DNA of 62,469 bases from Devosia elaeis (GTDB lineage Bacteria > Pseudomonadota > Alphaproteobacteria > Rhizobiales > Devosiaceae): contig NZ_LVVY01000061.1 of assembly GCF_001650025.1 (NCBI RefSeq), positions 1 to 62,469 on the forward strand, in the 5' to 3' direction. Position numbers and translations under genes: made by a program. Positions 41,670-52,555 of this stretch are shown here, in pieces (position 1 is the stretch's first letter; every line of letters starts with the position of its first letter). The notes below the pieces were generated by a model that was given only the letters and a program-made list of their open reading frames with translations, searched no databases and was not told where the DNA came from.

Positions 41670-43268
41670 ATGAAGAAAATCGTCTCTACGGTGGCGATCG
41701 CGGCGCTGATGGCAGGCTCGGCCCTGACCGCCGCCAACGCCGCAACGCCCAATGACCAGCTGGTCGTCGCCATGTCGCTGAGCAATGTGCTGACGCTCGA
41801 TCCGGCATCCACGGGCAGCCGCGAAACCGCGCAGGTGCTGTCCGCGGTCTATGACACGCTGATCAAGCTCGACGATGACAATCCCGGCGAGTTCCTGCCA
41901 GCGCTGGCAGAGACCTGGGAGATCAACGAAGACAACACCGCGATCACCTTCAACCTGCGCGATGCGCAGTTCGCCTCGGGCAACAAGGTGACCGCGCAGG
42001 ACGTCGTCTGGTCGCTGACGCGCCTGATGACGCTCAACCTCGCCAATTCCTCCTTCCTCAAGACCCGGGGTTTCTCGGCCGAAAACGCAGAAGCCAGCTT
42101 CGTCGCGGTCGATGAAGACACCGTGCAGATCAACCTGCCGCAGGCGGACGATCCGCGCATGGTGATGATGGTCATCGCCCTGCCCGGCCCCGGCTCGATC
42201 CTCGACAGCCAGACCGTTCTGGCCAACGAAACCGATGGCGACCTGGGCGAAAACTGGCTGCGCACCAATTCTGCGGGTTCGGGAGCCTTCACGCTGACCG
42301 AGTGGCGCTCCAACGAACACGTCATCCTTGATCGCAGCGACAGCCACTGGGACGAGGCGGCGGCCATGCGGCGCGTGCTGATCCGCCACCTGCCGGAATC
42401 GCAGTCCCAGCGCCTGCAACTCGAGCGCGGCGATATCGATATCGCCTATTCGCTGCTGGCAGCGGACCTTGCAGCCCTTCAGAACGCCGAGGGCATTGAA
42501 ATCGAAACCGTGCCCAGCGCCGGCTTCTACTATCTTGCCGTATCGATGAAGGATGAGCGCCTCGCAAATCCAAAGGTGCGCGAAGCCTTGCGCTACCTGA
42601 TCGACTACGAAGGCCTCAACAATTCGGTCATGCGGTTCTATGGCACGCCGCATCAGCGTCCGCTTAACTCGACGGCCATGGGCATCTTGCCCAGCCCCGG
42701 CTATACCCTCGATGTCGAGCGCGCCAAGAACCTTCTGGCAGAGGCCGGCTTTGCCGATGGGTTCGAGGTCACGCTGCATGCCTTGAACGAGCCGCCATTC
42801 CTCGACGCGGCAACGGCGATCCAGGCGACGCTGGGGCAGGCGGGCATCCGTGCCAACCTCATCACCGGCAATGGCGACCAGGTCTACGGCGCCATGCGCG
42901 AACGCAACTTCCAGCTCATCGTCGGTCGTGGCGGTGGCGGCCAGCATCCGCATCCGGACTCCAACCTGCGCGCCACAGCGTTCAACCCGGACAATTCGGA
43001 TGAAGCCAAGCTCACCAATTACCAGGGCTGGCGCACGAGCTTTTATGACGAAGAGCTCAACCGAATGATCGAGGACGCTCTGCTGATCGCCGACCGCACC
43101 GAGCAGGTTGCCGCTTATGAAGAGATCCAGAACTATTACGCCGACATGATCCCGGCCATCCAGCCGTTCTCTGAGGTGGTGGTCACTGCCGCATTCCGGG
43201 AGGATGTGGAGGGCCTGACCGTCGACCCGTGGCGTACCGATTTCGGCGACGTCTCCAAGAACCGCTGA
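41670..43268 (+). CDS. ABC transporter substrate-binding protein, peptide/nickel family (SBP_bac_5)
   Basis: The 532-residue protein has a signal peptide (MKKIVSTVAIAALMAGSALT...NA) and an SBP_bac_5 domain: LVVAMSLSNVLTLDPASTGSR, then LAETWEINEDNTAITFNLRDAQFASG, typical of DppA/OppA. The start has a GGGAGGAAA site. It would capture the substrate for the DppBCDF-type importer encoded 2.3 kb downstream on the other strand. In this acid-sugar context the ligand may be a sugar acid or oligosaccharide rather than a peptide. Confidence 0.9.
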   Translation: MKKIVSTVAIAALMAGSALTAANAATPNDQLVVAMSLSNVLTLDPASTGSRETAQVLSAVYDTLIKLDDDNPGEFLPALAETWEINEDNTAITFNLRDAQFASGNKVTAQDVVWSLTRLMTLNLANSSFLKTRGFSAENAEASFVAVDEDTVQINLPQADDPRMVMMVIALPGPGSILDSQTVLANETDGDLGENWLRTNSAGSGAFTLTEWRSNEHVILDRSDSHWDEAAAMRRVLIRHLPESQSQRLQLERGDIDIAYSLLAADLAALQNAEGIEIETVPSAGFYYLAVSMKDERLANPKVREALRYLIDYEGLNNSVMRFYGTPHQRPLNSTAMGILPSPGYTLDVERAKNLLAEAGFADGFEVTLHALNEPPFLDAATAIQATLGQAGIRANLITGNGDQVYGAMRERNFQLIVGRGGGGQHPHPDSNLRATAFNPDNSDEAKLTNYQGWRTSFYDEELNRMIEDALLIADRTEQVAAYEEIQNYYADMIPAIQPFSEVVVTAAFREDVEGLTVDPWRTDFGDVSKNR

Positions 43269-43285
43269 CAACCTCGTCCCTCCCA

Positions 43286-43312
43286 GAGAAGCCCGGTCCA
43301 ACCGGGCTTCTC
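43286..43312 (+). terminator. Hairpin after binding-protein gene
   Basis: A perfect 11-bp stem GAGAAGCCCGG/CCGGGCTTCTC with a 5-nt loop lies 18 bp past the stop. No T-run follows, so it may trim or stabilise the mRNA 3' end while letting transcription continue into the enolase gene. Confidence 0.6.
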
Positions 43313-43358
43313 GCCTTCCATCCAGCCTTTCCCGGCTGTTCGCCCCTTAGGACCAGCA

Positions 43359-44507
43359 ATGATCATCACAGACGTTTCGGTGAAAACCTTCCTGACCACC
43401 ACAAGGCGCCACGCCGACACTGCCGGCCACGCGCATCCGGGCCCGGAGCACAAGGTCAAGCAGGCCATGCTGATCATCCGCACCGAAGATGGGCATGAAG
43501 GCTATAGTTTCGGCGCCCCTGAAATCGTGCGCCCGCATGTGATCGACAAGTTCGTCAAGAAGGTGTTGATCGGCCAGGACCACCGCGATCGTGAGCGTTT
43601 GTGGCATGAGCTGGCGCATTGGCAGCGGGGTTCGGCCGCCCAATTGACCGATCGCACTCTCGCCGCCGTCGATGTCGCTCTCTGGGACCTTGCCGGCCGT
43701 GCGCTGAACCAGCCGGTGCACAAACTCATCGGAGCGTACCGGAACAAGGTTCGCGCCTATGGCTCGATCATGTGTGGCGATGAACTCGAAGGCGGTCTGG
43801 CAACGCCGGAAGACTACGGTCGCTTCGCCGAAAAGCTGGTGAAGCGCGGCTACAAGGGCATCAAGCTTCATACCTGGATGCCGCCGGTGTCCTGGGCACC
43901 GGACGTCAAGATGGACCTAAAGGCCTGTGCCGCGGTTCGCGAAGCGGTGGGCCCGGACATCCACCTGATGATCGACGCCTTCCATTGGTATAGCCGCGTC
44001 GATTCGCTCGAACTCGGCCGCGGGCTCGAAAAGCTCGGCTTCGACTGGATCGAGGAAAGCATGGATGAGCAGTCCATGAGCTCCTACAAATGGCTTTCCG
44101 ACAATCTCGACATTCCCGTCCTCGGACCGGAAAGCGCCAGCGGCAAGCACTGGCATCGTGCCGAATGGGTCAAGAGCGGCGCGGTCGACATCTTGCGGAC
44201 CGGCGTCAGTGACGTCGGAGGCATCACCCCCGCGCTCAAGACCATGCGGCTCGCCGAATGCTTCGGCATGGACTGCGAGATTCATGGCAATGGCTCGATG
44301 AACCTTGTCGTCGCGGCGACTTCCAAGAATTGCCGTTGGTACGAGCGCGGCCTGCTGCACCCATTCCTCGAATATGACGATGGCTTCGACTACCTGACCG
44401 CGCTTTCCGATCCCATGGACCAGGACGGCTATGTTCACGTCCCGGATCGCCCCGGCATTGGCGAAGCCATCAACTTCGAGTTCATCGAGAACAATCGGGT
44501 CGAATAG
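43359..44507 (+). CDS. Enolase-superfamily enzyme, mandelate racemase subgroup (K-x-H type)
   Basis: The 382-residue protein has an N-terminal capping domain and a TIM barrel. The barrel carries metal ligands D in LMIDAFHW, E in WIEESMD and E in LGPESASG. Acid/base candidates are K169-x-H171 in GIKLHTW (K-x-K is usual in the family), the Asp of RTGVSDVGG and the His of CEIHGNGSMN. This makes it a dehydratase or epimerase of a sugar acid; exact specificity is unknown. It follows the binding protein 90 bp downstream. Confidence 0.88.
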   Translation: MIITDVSVKTFLTTTRRHADTAGHAHPGPEHKVKQAMLIIRTEDGHEGYSFGAPEIVRPHVIDKFVKKVLIGQDHRDRERLWHELAHWQRGSAAQLTDRTLAAVDVALWDLAGRALNQPVHKLIGAYRNKVRAYGSIMCGDELEGGLATPEDYGRFAEKLVKRGYKGIKLHTWMPPVSWAPDVKMDLKACAAVREAVGPDIHLMIDAFHWYSRVDSLELGRGLEKLGFDWIEESMDEQSMSSYKWLSDNLDIPVLGPESASGKHWHRAEWVKSGAVDILRTGVSDVGGITPALKTMRLAECFGMDCEIHGNGSMNLVVAATSKNCRWYERGLLHPFLEYDDGFDYLTALSDPMDQDGYVHVPDRPGIGEAINFEFIENNRVE

Positions 44508-44542
44508 GGATCAACCCGCGCGATTCACCAGCGCGCGGGCCC

Positions 44543-45553
44543 TCAAAGATAGCGGGCGAGAAATGCGAACGCCTCGTCCTGCACCGATCGCGGACAGTGG
44601 TGTGCCCCTGCAAAGATCGCCGCATCCAGCCTGCCGCCAGCATCGCCGGCAATCGTGCTGAGCTGCGCGATCGCCCGCTCTACCGTTTCCCGCGGCATGT
44701 GACGATCCTGATCGCCCGCGCGGATGAAGAGAGGCCGATCGGCGGCGAGGCCGGCGAGATCCGGGTAGTCGGCGCGCAACGCCATGGCCGGATGGAGAAA
44801 GTAGTTCGCCGAATGCCCGCGCAGCAGCGGATTGGCATGGCTTAACATGTCCTTGCGGCAGCCGATCCAAGACAGCGAGACCGCCGCCTTGACCTTCTGA
44901 CAAAGCGCCGCAGCCTGCCAGGCGCGCGCACCACCGAAGGAAAAGCCCATGACGGCGATGCGGCCGGCGTCAATCTCAGGCTGCTGGGACAGCCAGGCGA
45001 TCGATTGAAGATCGTCGACGGCCACGATGCCGGCCAATGACCAGCCCAGTTGCAGCGCATGGTAAGCCACCGCCTGCTGCCGCTCGTAGCCACCATAAAA
45101 CCGGGAGCCCCAACCAAGGGCATCGATGCAAAGCACGGCATAGCCTGCTTCCGCCAGTCCGTTGCCGAGGTGCCTGCCTTCATAAAAGGCGGCGGGGGCA
45201 ACGCCATCGGCGATCATCTTGCGCCAGCCGGCGTCAAATGAGCCGCCATGGTCGTGTAGCAGAACCACGGCGGGCAGAGGCTCGCTGGCGCCCCTGGGCA
45301 GCAACAGTGCGGCCTCTCCCGCGTCGCCCGTGGCGTAGCGGAAGCGGTAGCACCGAAATTCGAGGCTGCCGGAAACCGATTGCTCCTTCGCCTCCATGAC
45401 CAGGGGAGCATCACCGAACGGGAGGCTCGCCTGCCAGGCACTGCGCAGTTCATGTTGCCAGGAAGCGAACGGCGCGCGGTAGGCGAGGTCGAACGCAAGC
45501 GCATCCCGACGGCGCGCCAGGAACGGCAGCAGATCGTCAGGATGCTCGGTCAT
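44543..45553 (-). CDS. Dienelactone-hydrolase-like alpha/beta hydrolase
   Basis: The 336-residue protein has an alpha/beta hydrolase core: VVLLHDHGG (oxyanion), nucleophile elbow GFSFGGARAW (Ser about residue 198), Asp in FIRAGDQDRH and a C-terminal His in GAHHCP. An N-terminal 90-residue region resembles acetyl-xylan-esterase and DLH-type proteins. It overlaps the upstream ATPase gene by 17 bp, so it is the last gene of the ABC operon. It may cleave an ester or lactone of the imported substrate (inference). Confidence 0.82.
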   Translation of the reverse strand: MTEHPDDLLPFLARRRDALAFDLAYRAPFASWQHELRSAWQASLPFGDAPLVMEAKEQSVSGSLEFRCYRFRYATGDAGEAALLLPRGASEPLPAVVLLHDHGGSFDAGWRKMIADGVAPAAFYEGRHLGNGLAEAGYAVLCIDALGWGSRFYGGYERQQAVAYHALQLGWSLAGIVAVDDLQSIAWLSQQPEIDAGRIAVMGFSFGGARAWQAAALCQKVKAAVSLSWIGCRKDMLSHANPLLRGHSANYFLHPAMALRADYPDLAGLAADRPLFIRAGDQDRHMPRETVERAIAQLSTIAGDAGGRLDAAIFAGAHHCPRSVQDEAFAFLARYL

Positions 45554-46295
45554 AGGCGATGGATGCCGAGATCAGCTCGCGCGCATAGTCATGCGTGGCC
45601 GAGTTGTTTTCAAGCGCAGCGCGGTCGAGCACTTCGACAATCTCCCCGCTGCGCATGACCGCAAAGCGGTCGCACATATAGTCGACCACGGCAAGGTCGT
45701 GGCTCACCAGGATATAGGTGTAGCCGCGCCGGGCCCGCAGGTCCGACAGGAGATTCAGGATTTCCGCCTGCACGGAAACGTCGAGCGCCGAAGTCGGCTC
45801 GTCGAGAAGCAGGACATCGGGCTCGAGGATCAGCGCGCGGGCAATGGCCACGCGCTGGCGCTGGCCGCCGGATAGCTGGTGAGGAAAGCGATCGAGGAAC
45901 GATATCGGCAGCCCCACATCACGCAGAGCCTGTTCCATGCGTTCCTGCCGGCGATCGAGGTTGTGAATGCGCAACGGCTCATAAAGGACGGTGCGGACCG
46001 AATGGCGCGGATGCAGGGAGCCATAGGGGTCCTGAAACACCATCTGCACGGTGCGGCACCGCTCGATCACACCCATGTCGCGCACCGAGGCGCCTCCGAT
46101 CTTGACCGTGCCGCGCCAATGCTCAAGCAACAGCGAAATGCAGCGCAGAACGGTGGACTTGCCCGAGCCGCTTTCGCCGACCAGACCGAAACACTCGCCC
46201 TGCTCCACCGTGAAGCTCACGTCAGGAAGGATATTGACCGCCTTGGCGCCATGGCCGAGGGCAATGCCCAGATTAGTGACTTCGACCGATTTCAT
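45537..46295 (-). CDS. Dipeptide/oligopeptide-type ABC ATPase (DppF-like)
   Basis: The 252-residue ATPase has Walker A VGESGSGKST, a Q-loop in QMVFQDPYGSLHP, signature [15 protein letters not shown], Walker B LLLDEPTSALD and an H-loop in LVSHDLAVV. It pairs with the previous ATPase (46292) as the second nucleotide-binding subunit. The ATG at 46295 overlaps that gene's stop (ATGA). It lacks the usual 50-residue C-terminal oligo_HPY extension, which may be a truncation. Confidence 0.9.
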   Translation of the reverse strand: MKSVEVTNLGIALGHGAKAVNILPDVSFTVEQGECFGLVGESGSGKSTVLRCISLLLEHWRGTVKIGGASVRDMGVIERCRTVQMVFQDPYGSLHPRHSVRTVLYEPLRIHNLDRRQERMEQALRDVGLPISFLDRFPHQLSGGQRQRVAIARALILEPDVLLLDEPTSALDVSVQAEILNLLSDLRARRGYTYILVSHDLAVVDYMCDRFAVMRSGEIVEVLDRAALENNSATHDYARELISASIAYDRAS

Positions 46296-47152
46296 GCGGC
46301 GCCCTCCAGCGGAATTTCCCATTCCGGCTTGCGATCGAGCACGCTCAAGGGCGCACGGCTGCCGCCAATGCGCGGCTGTGCCGCCAGCAAGCCCTGGGTA
46401 TAGGGGTGCCGGGCACTTTCCATTTCCGAGGCCTTGAGGCTTTCGACCACCTGGCCGGCATACATGATCAAGACCCGGTCGCAGAAATTGCGAACCAGGT
46501 TGAGGTCGTGGCTGATCATGATGAGGCCGATGCCGCGCTGGCTGACGAGGTCATCGAGGATTCCCAGAACCTGCAGGCGAACCGTGACATCGAGCGCCGA
46601 TGTCGGCTCGTCGGCGATAACGACGTCGGGATCGGTCAGCAACATCATGGCAATCATGATGCGCTGGCCCATGCCCCCAGAGACTTCGTGCGGGTAGAGA
46701 TCATAGACCCGTTGCGGATCGCGGATCTGGACCGCTTCGAGCATCGACATGGCCTTGGCCCTGGCCTCGGCCTTCGAGCACTTGAAGTGAATGAGGTAGG
46801 CTTCGGCCACCTGGTCGCCGACACGGCGGATCGGGTTGAGAGAGAATTTGGGATCCTGCAGGATCATCGACATGCGGCGACCGCGAATATCGAGCATTTG
46901 CTTTTCGCTAAGCTCGAGGAGTGGCTGGCCCTGAAAGTCGAGGCGGTCGGCGGTGATGCGGGCGGTAGGCAGGAGGCGCAGCAAAGCACGCCCGACCGTC
47001 GATTTACCCGATCCGCTCTCGCCGACAATGCCGAGCTTTTCCCGGCCCAGCGAGAACGAGATGTTGCGGACGGCATCCACATATCCGGTGTCGCTGCGAT
47101 AGCTGACCGAGAGCTTGCCGACATCGAGAATGGTGTCGTGGGGCAAAACCAT
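46292..47152 (-). CDS. Dipeptide/oligopeptide-type ABC ATPase (DppD-like)
   Basis: The 286-residue ATPase has Walker A VGESGSGKST, Q-loop MILQDPKFSLNP, signature VSGGMGQRIMIAM, Walker B VVIADEPTSALD and H-loop MISHDLNLV. A C-terminal oligo_HPY-like tail (RHPYTQGLLAAQPRIGG) is present. Start at the ATG at 47152, 3 bp past the permease stop; the longer frame runs back into the permease gene. It works with DppB/C-like permeases upstream. Confidence 0.9.
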   Translation of the reverse strand: MVLPHDTILDVGKLSVSYRSDTGYVDAVRNISFSLGREKLGIVGESGSGKSTVGRALLRLLPTARITADRLDFQGQPLLELSEKQMLDIRGRRMSMILQDPKFSLNPIRRVGDQVAEAYLIHFKCSKAEARAKAMSMLEAVQIRDPQRVYDLYPHEVSGGMGQRIMIAMMLLTDPDVVIADEPTSALDVTVRLQVLGILDDLVSQRGIGLIMISHDLNLVRNFCDRVLIMYAGQVVESLKASEMESARHPYTQGLLAAQPRIGGSRAPLSVLDRKPEWEIPLEGAA

Positions 47153-47154
47153 GT

Positions 47155-48051
47155 CTACCTCCGGTTCATCTGCTTGGGATCGAGCGCATCGCGCAGTCCA
47201 TCGCCCAGAAGGTTGAAGGCGAGGCTGACCAGAAGGATGGAAACGCCGGGGAAGGTCACCAGCCACCAGCTATCGAGCATGTAGCGCCGGCCCGTCGCGA
47301 TCATGGCGCCCCATTCGGGCATCGGCGGCTGTGCGCCGAGGCCAAGAAAGCCCAATCCTGCAGCGGTCAGGATCACCGTTGCCATGTTGAGCGTCAGGCG
47401 GATCATCACCGATGGCAGGCACATCGGCACGATGGAGTGCATGATGATGCGGAATGGCGAAGCGCCCTGCAGCCGGGCTGCCGCGATATAGTCGGATGAG
47501 CGAAAGGTCAGCGTTTCGGCGCGGGCGAGGCGCGCGATCGGGGGCCACGAGGTCAACGCTATGGCGATGATCGCATTGTTGAGGCTTGGGCCCAGAGCGG
47601 CAACGAAGGCCAGCGCCAGGATGAGGCCGGGAAACGAGAGGAAGATGTCGGTGATCCGCATCAATATGGTGTCGAAGATTCCACCCAGATAGCCGGCGAT
47701 GGTACCCACGGCGAGCCCGATCGGCCCGACCGTGATGGTCACGAGGAAAATGATGTTGAGCGTGATGCGCGTGCCATGGAGGAGGCGCGAAAAGATATCG
47801 CGGCCCAGCTCGTCGGTTCCGAAGAGGTGGTTGCCTCCGGGCGGCTGCAGAACGTTGTTGAGGTTCTGCACATTGGGGTCATGCGTTGCCAGGAGCGGCG
47901 CAAAGATCGCCAGCAGCACCAGCAGCGCTATGACGGCCAGGCCAAACGCGGAGGTGGGGCTGCGCAGCAAAAAGCGCAGGACATTAAGGAGCGGCGCTAT
48001 CGCCGATCGGCGCCGGGACGCGGGCTTGGGGGCGTTGACGATATCGGTCAT
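47155..48051 (-). CDS. ABC permease (DppC-like)
   Basis: The 298-residue permease has an N-terminal soluble tail, then about six helices. The family EAA loop is AARLQGASPFRIIMHSIVPMCLP, and the LFGTDELGRDIFSRLLHGTR periplasmic segment is typical of DppC. Its ATG at 48051 overlaps the DppB-like stop (48048) by 4 bp. Confidence 0.92.
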   Translation of the reverse strand: MTDIVNAPKPASRRRSAIAPLLNVLRFLLRSPTSAFGLAVIALLVLLAIFAPLLATHDPNVQNLNNVLQPPGGNHLFGTDELGRDIFSRLLHGTRITLNIIFLVTITVGPIGLAVGTIAGYLGGIFDTILMRITDIFLSFPGLILALAFVAALGPSLNNAIIAIALTSWPPIARLARAETLTFRSSDYIAAARLQGASPFRIIMHSIVPMCLPSVMIRLTLNMATVILTAAGLGFLGLGAQPPMPEWGAMIATGRRYMLDSWWLVTFPGVSILLVSLAFNLLGDGLRDALDPKQMNRR

Positions 48052-49121
48052 CGGGTCCTCGGATCAAAGACGCGGTACAGCACATCGGAAAGCACGTTGA
48101 GGCCGATGAAGATGACGCCGACAATGAGGACGCAGGTCATCACGGCGTTCATGTCGCCAATGAGAAGATTGTTGGTGAGATACTGGCCGAAGCCAGGCCA
48201 GGCGAAGACCGTTTCGATCAGCACGGCGCCTTCCAGAAGCCCGCCATAGGAGAGCGCCACGATGGTCACGAGCTGCACCCTTATATTGACGAAGGCGTGC
48301 TTCCAGATGGTGTCATGGCGCGAAAGGCCCTTCACGCGGGCCGTGGTGACATATTCCTGGTTGAGCTGATCGAGCATGAAGCTGCGCGTCATGCGGGTGA
48401 TGTAGGCGGACGAGGAATATCCCAGCAGGCTTGCCGGCAAGATCAGATGGTTGAGCGCCGACCAGAAGACATTCCAATCCCCGGCGATCAGGCTGTCGAT
48501 CAGCAGAAAGCCGGTCGGCCCACGAACGAGACCGATATAGAAACTGCTCATGCGACCGCTGCCGCCAACCCAGCCGAGGCTGGCATAGAAGATGATGAGC
48601 CCGATCATGCCGGTCCAGAAGATGGGCATCGAATGACCGAGAAGGCTGAACACGCGAATGACGTTATCGGCCCATTTGTCCCTGTTGACGGCGGCGATGA
48701 CGCCGAGCGGTATGCCAAGACCGGCGCCGATCACGATGGCAAATGTCGCAAGCTCAATGGTGGCCGGCATAACATGGAGAATGTCGCTGATCACCGGCTG
48801 GCCGGTGCGGATCGCTACGCCGAAATTACCGGTCACTACGTCACCGAGATAACGGAAGAACTGCTCCCAGATCGGACGGTCGAGCCCGAGGCGCTCATAG
48901 ACCATGCGATAGGTGTCCTGGGTGGCGTCCTCGCCGACAATGGCGCGCACCGGGTCGGCAGGCATCATCCGGCCGATGACGAAGGTCAGCACCAGAAGGC
49001 CGAACAGCGTGACAAGAATGGACACGACCTGGCCGCCCAGCGAACGCACTCTGCCCCCCGGGCGCAGAAACGAGCCCAGGCCGACCGGGCGCGGGCTGGC
49101 GTTTCCAGTCGAAATCGTCAT
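48048..49121 (-). CDS. ABC permease (DppB-like)
   Basis: The 357-residue permease has about six helices and the DppB N-terminal signature LTFVIGRMMPADPVRAIVG. The EAA loop is TARVKGLSRHDTIWKHAFVN. I chose the ATG at 49121 with a strong AGAGGAGG site; longer frames lack one. It is the first gene of the importer operon and is divergent from the GntR gene across an operator-like motif. Confidence 0.92.
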   Translation of the reverse strand: MTISTGNASPRPVGLGSFLRPGGRVRSLGGQVVSILVTLFGLLVLTFVIGRMMPADPVRAIVGEDATQDTYRMVYERLGLDRPIWEQFFRYLGDVVTGNFGVAIRTGQPVISDILHVMPATIELATFAIVIGAGLGIPLGVIAAVNRDKWADNVIRVFSLLGHSMPIFWTGMIGLIIFYASLGWVGGSGRMSSFYIGLVRGPTGFLLIDSLIAGDWNVFWSALNHLILPASLLGYSSSAYITRMTRSFMLDQLNQEYVTTARVKGLSRHDTIWKHAFVNIRVQLVTIVALSYGGLLEGAVLIETVFAWPGFGQYLTNNLLIGDMNAVMTCVLIVGVIFIGLNVLSDVLYRVFDPRTR

Positions 49122-49236
49122 GGGCTTCCTCCTCTGGGTGGCCGTCGCGCCCAAGGCACGACGATCAGGACAGGCAGCTGTTTGCCAGCTTCGATTATTG
49201 CCGGTTGTCGCGCCACCATTGGCCAAATGTCAATAG

Positions 49237-49247
49237 TTGTCATACAG
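49237..49247. promoter_or_regulatory. GntR-like motif in dppB/gntR divergent promoter
   Basis: TTGTCATACAG lies between the DppB-like gene start (49121, 116 bp away) and the GntR start (49412). Its reverse complement CTGTATGACAA resembles the kdgD-promoter site and fits a FadR-type half-palindrome, consistent with control of the importer and of the regulator itself. Confidence 0.5.
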
Positions 49248-49411
49248 ATTTTTGCGAACGCCTTGAGCTCCAGGGTCGAATGCGGGCTTCGCCAGCCTTA
49301 GCAGACCACGGATTGATCATGGCGTGTTTTCATCGGCGCGCTTGACAGAATGGACCCCAGAAGGCTTTGTCAGTGTGGTTCTCCCGACGATGGACATCAA
49401 AAAGGCAGCAG

Positions 49412-51122
<1,711 letters not shown>

Positions 51123-51167
51123 CGTGGCTCAGGCCGAAGCGGCTTCTCGTTCCCCGGAAGGTTTTGC

Positions 51168-52370
51168 ATGAAGATCTCGCTCACGGAAAACGTCAGTCTT
51201 CCCCACAATCGTCAGCTGGCCGGGCTGGCGCCCGGACCCGCGACGCAGGACAGTATCGCCACGATCGAGCTTTCGCTGGTGATGCTGCCGCTCAGCGAAG
51301 CGATCAGCGACGCCAAGGTGCTGATGGGGCGCCAGAAGCCGCTGACCGAAGTCGCCATGCTCTTTGCCGAAATCACCAGCCGTGAAGGACATACGGGGCT
51401 GGGGTTCAGCTATTCCAAACGCGCCGGCGGACGCGGTCTTTATGCCCATGCGCGGGAGATTGCCGGCGCGCTGTTGGGCGAAGACCCCAACGATATCTCC
51501 CGCCTCTGGGACAAGCTGGTTTGGGCCGGCGCCTCGGTAGGCCGGAGCGGACTTGCAACGCAGGCGATCGCCGCCTTCGACAATGCCTTGTGGGACATGA
51601 AAGCCAAGCGCGCAGGCCTTCCCCTGGCGAAGCTGCTCGGCGCCCGTCGCGATGCCGTTCCCTGCTACAACACCTCGGGTGGCTTTCTTTCGACGCCGCT
51701 CGAAAAGCTGCTCGAAAACTGCTCGTCGTCGGTGGCCAACGGCATTGGCGGCATCAAGATCAAGGTGGGCCAGACCGACCCGATGATAGATCTGGCGCGC
51801 CTCGAAGCCGTGCGCAACCACCTCGGTGATCAGGTCTCCTTGATGATCGACGCCAACCAGCAATGGGATCGCACCACCGCGCAACGCATTGGGCGGGTGC
51901 TGGAACGGCTCAATCTCGTGTGGATCGAAGAGCCGCTCGACGCGTACGATGTGGAAGGGCATGCCATGCTCGCAGCCCAGTTGGACACGCCCATCGCTTC
52001 AGGCGAAATGCTGACAAGCGTTGCCGAACATCGTGCGCTGATCGAAGCGAACGCGGTCGACTTCATCCAGCCCGATGCTGGGCGCGTCGGCGGCATCACT
52101 CAGTTCCTCAAGATCGCGAGCGCCGCGGAGCAGAAATATCTCAAGCTCGCGCCGCACTTTGCCATGGAAATCCACATCCACCTGGCCGCGGCCTACGCCC
52201 ACGAATCCTGGGTGGAGCATTTCGACTGGCTGTCTCCCCTGTTCAATGAGCAGCTGGAGACCAGCGAGGGCACTATGATCGTTCCCGCACGGCCGGGCCT
52301 GGGCTTCAGTCTCAGCGCGCAGGCTCGAAGTTGGACAGCTGACAGCTGCAGCGTTGGTCCTCGATCATAG
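51168..52370 (+). CDS. Enolase-superfamily sugar-acid dehydratase (talarate/galactarate type)
   Basis: The 400-residue protein has K197-x-K199 in GGIKIKVGQ, metal ligands in IDANQQWD, IEEPLDAYD and ASGEM, D in QPDAGRVGG and catalytic His330 in APHFAMEIHIHL. Its spacing matches L-talarate/galactarate dehydratase (K195/K197, H328 in the Salmonella enzyme). Its product, 5-keto-4-deoxyglucarate, is the KdgD substrate, and the gene sits 45 bp after kdgD in the same operon. The last 20 residues are poorly conserved-looking and may reflect a shifted stop. Confidence 0.9.
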   Translation: MKISLTENVSLPHNRQLAGLAPGPATQDSIATIELSLVMLPLSEAISDAKVLMGRQKPLTEVAMLFAEITSREGHTGLGFSYSKRAGGRGLYAHAREIAGALLGEDPNDISRLWDKLVWAGASVGRSGLATQAIAAFDNALWDMKAKRAGLPLAKLLGARRDAVPCYNTSGGFLSTPLEKLLENCSSSVANGIGGIKIKVGQTDPMIDLARLEAVRNHLGDQVSLMIDANQQWDRTTAQRIGRVLERLNLVWIEEPLDAYDVEGHAMLAAQLDTPIASGEMLTSVAEHRALIEANAVDFIQPDAGRVGGITQFLKIASAAEQKYLKLAPHFAMEIHIHLAAAYAHESWVEHFDWLSPLFNEQLETSEGTMIVPARPGLGFSLSAQARSWTADSCSVGPRS

Positions 52371-52555
52371 ACCGGCTGTGGGGAACGCGAGAGACAGCGA
52401 TGGACAAGCTATAGCAGCTCCTGCATCCGGTCTGAATCAAGCGCCCCGGCCTTGCGGAGGACGATCTGCGTCAGTGCGTGATCGTTCCTCAGGCCGGAGC
52501 GAAAGATGAAAGTGCTCCGCCTACCACCACGACGACGGGCCTGTCGGCGTGGCCG

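Noticed and set aside
41418..43301. 627-codon minus-strand open frame opposite the binding-protein gene
   Set aside because: The plus strand encodes a signal peptide and a complete SBP_bac_5 domain; the antisense frame has no recognisable fold.
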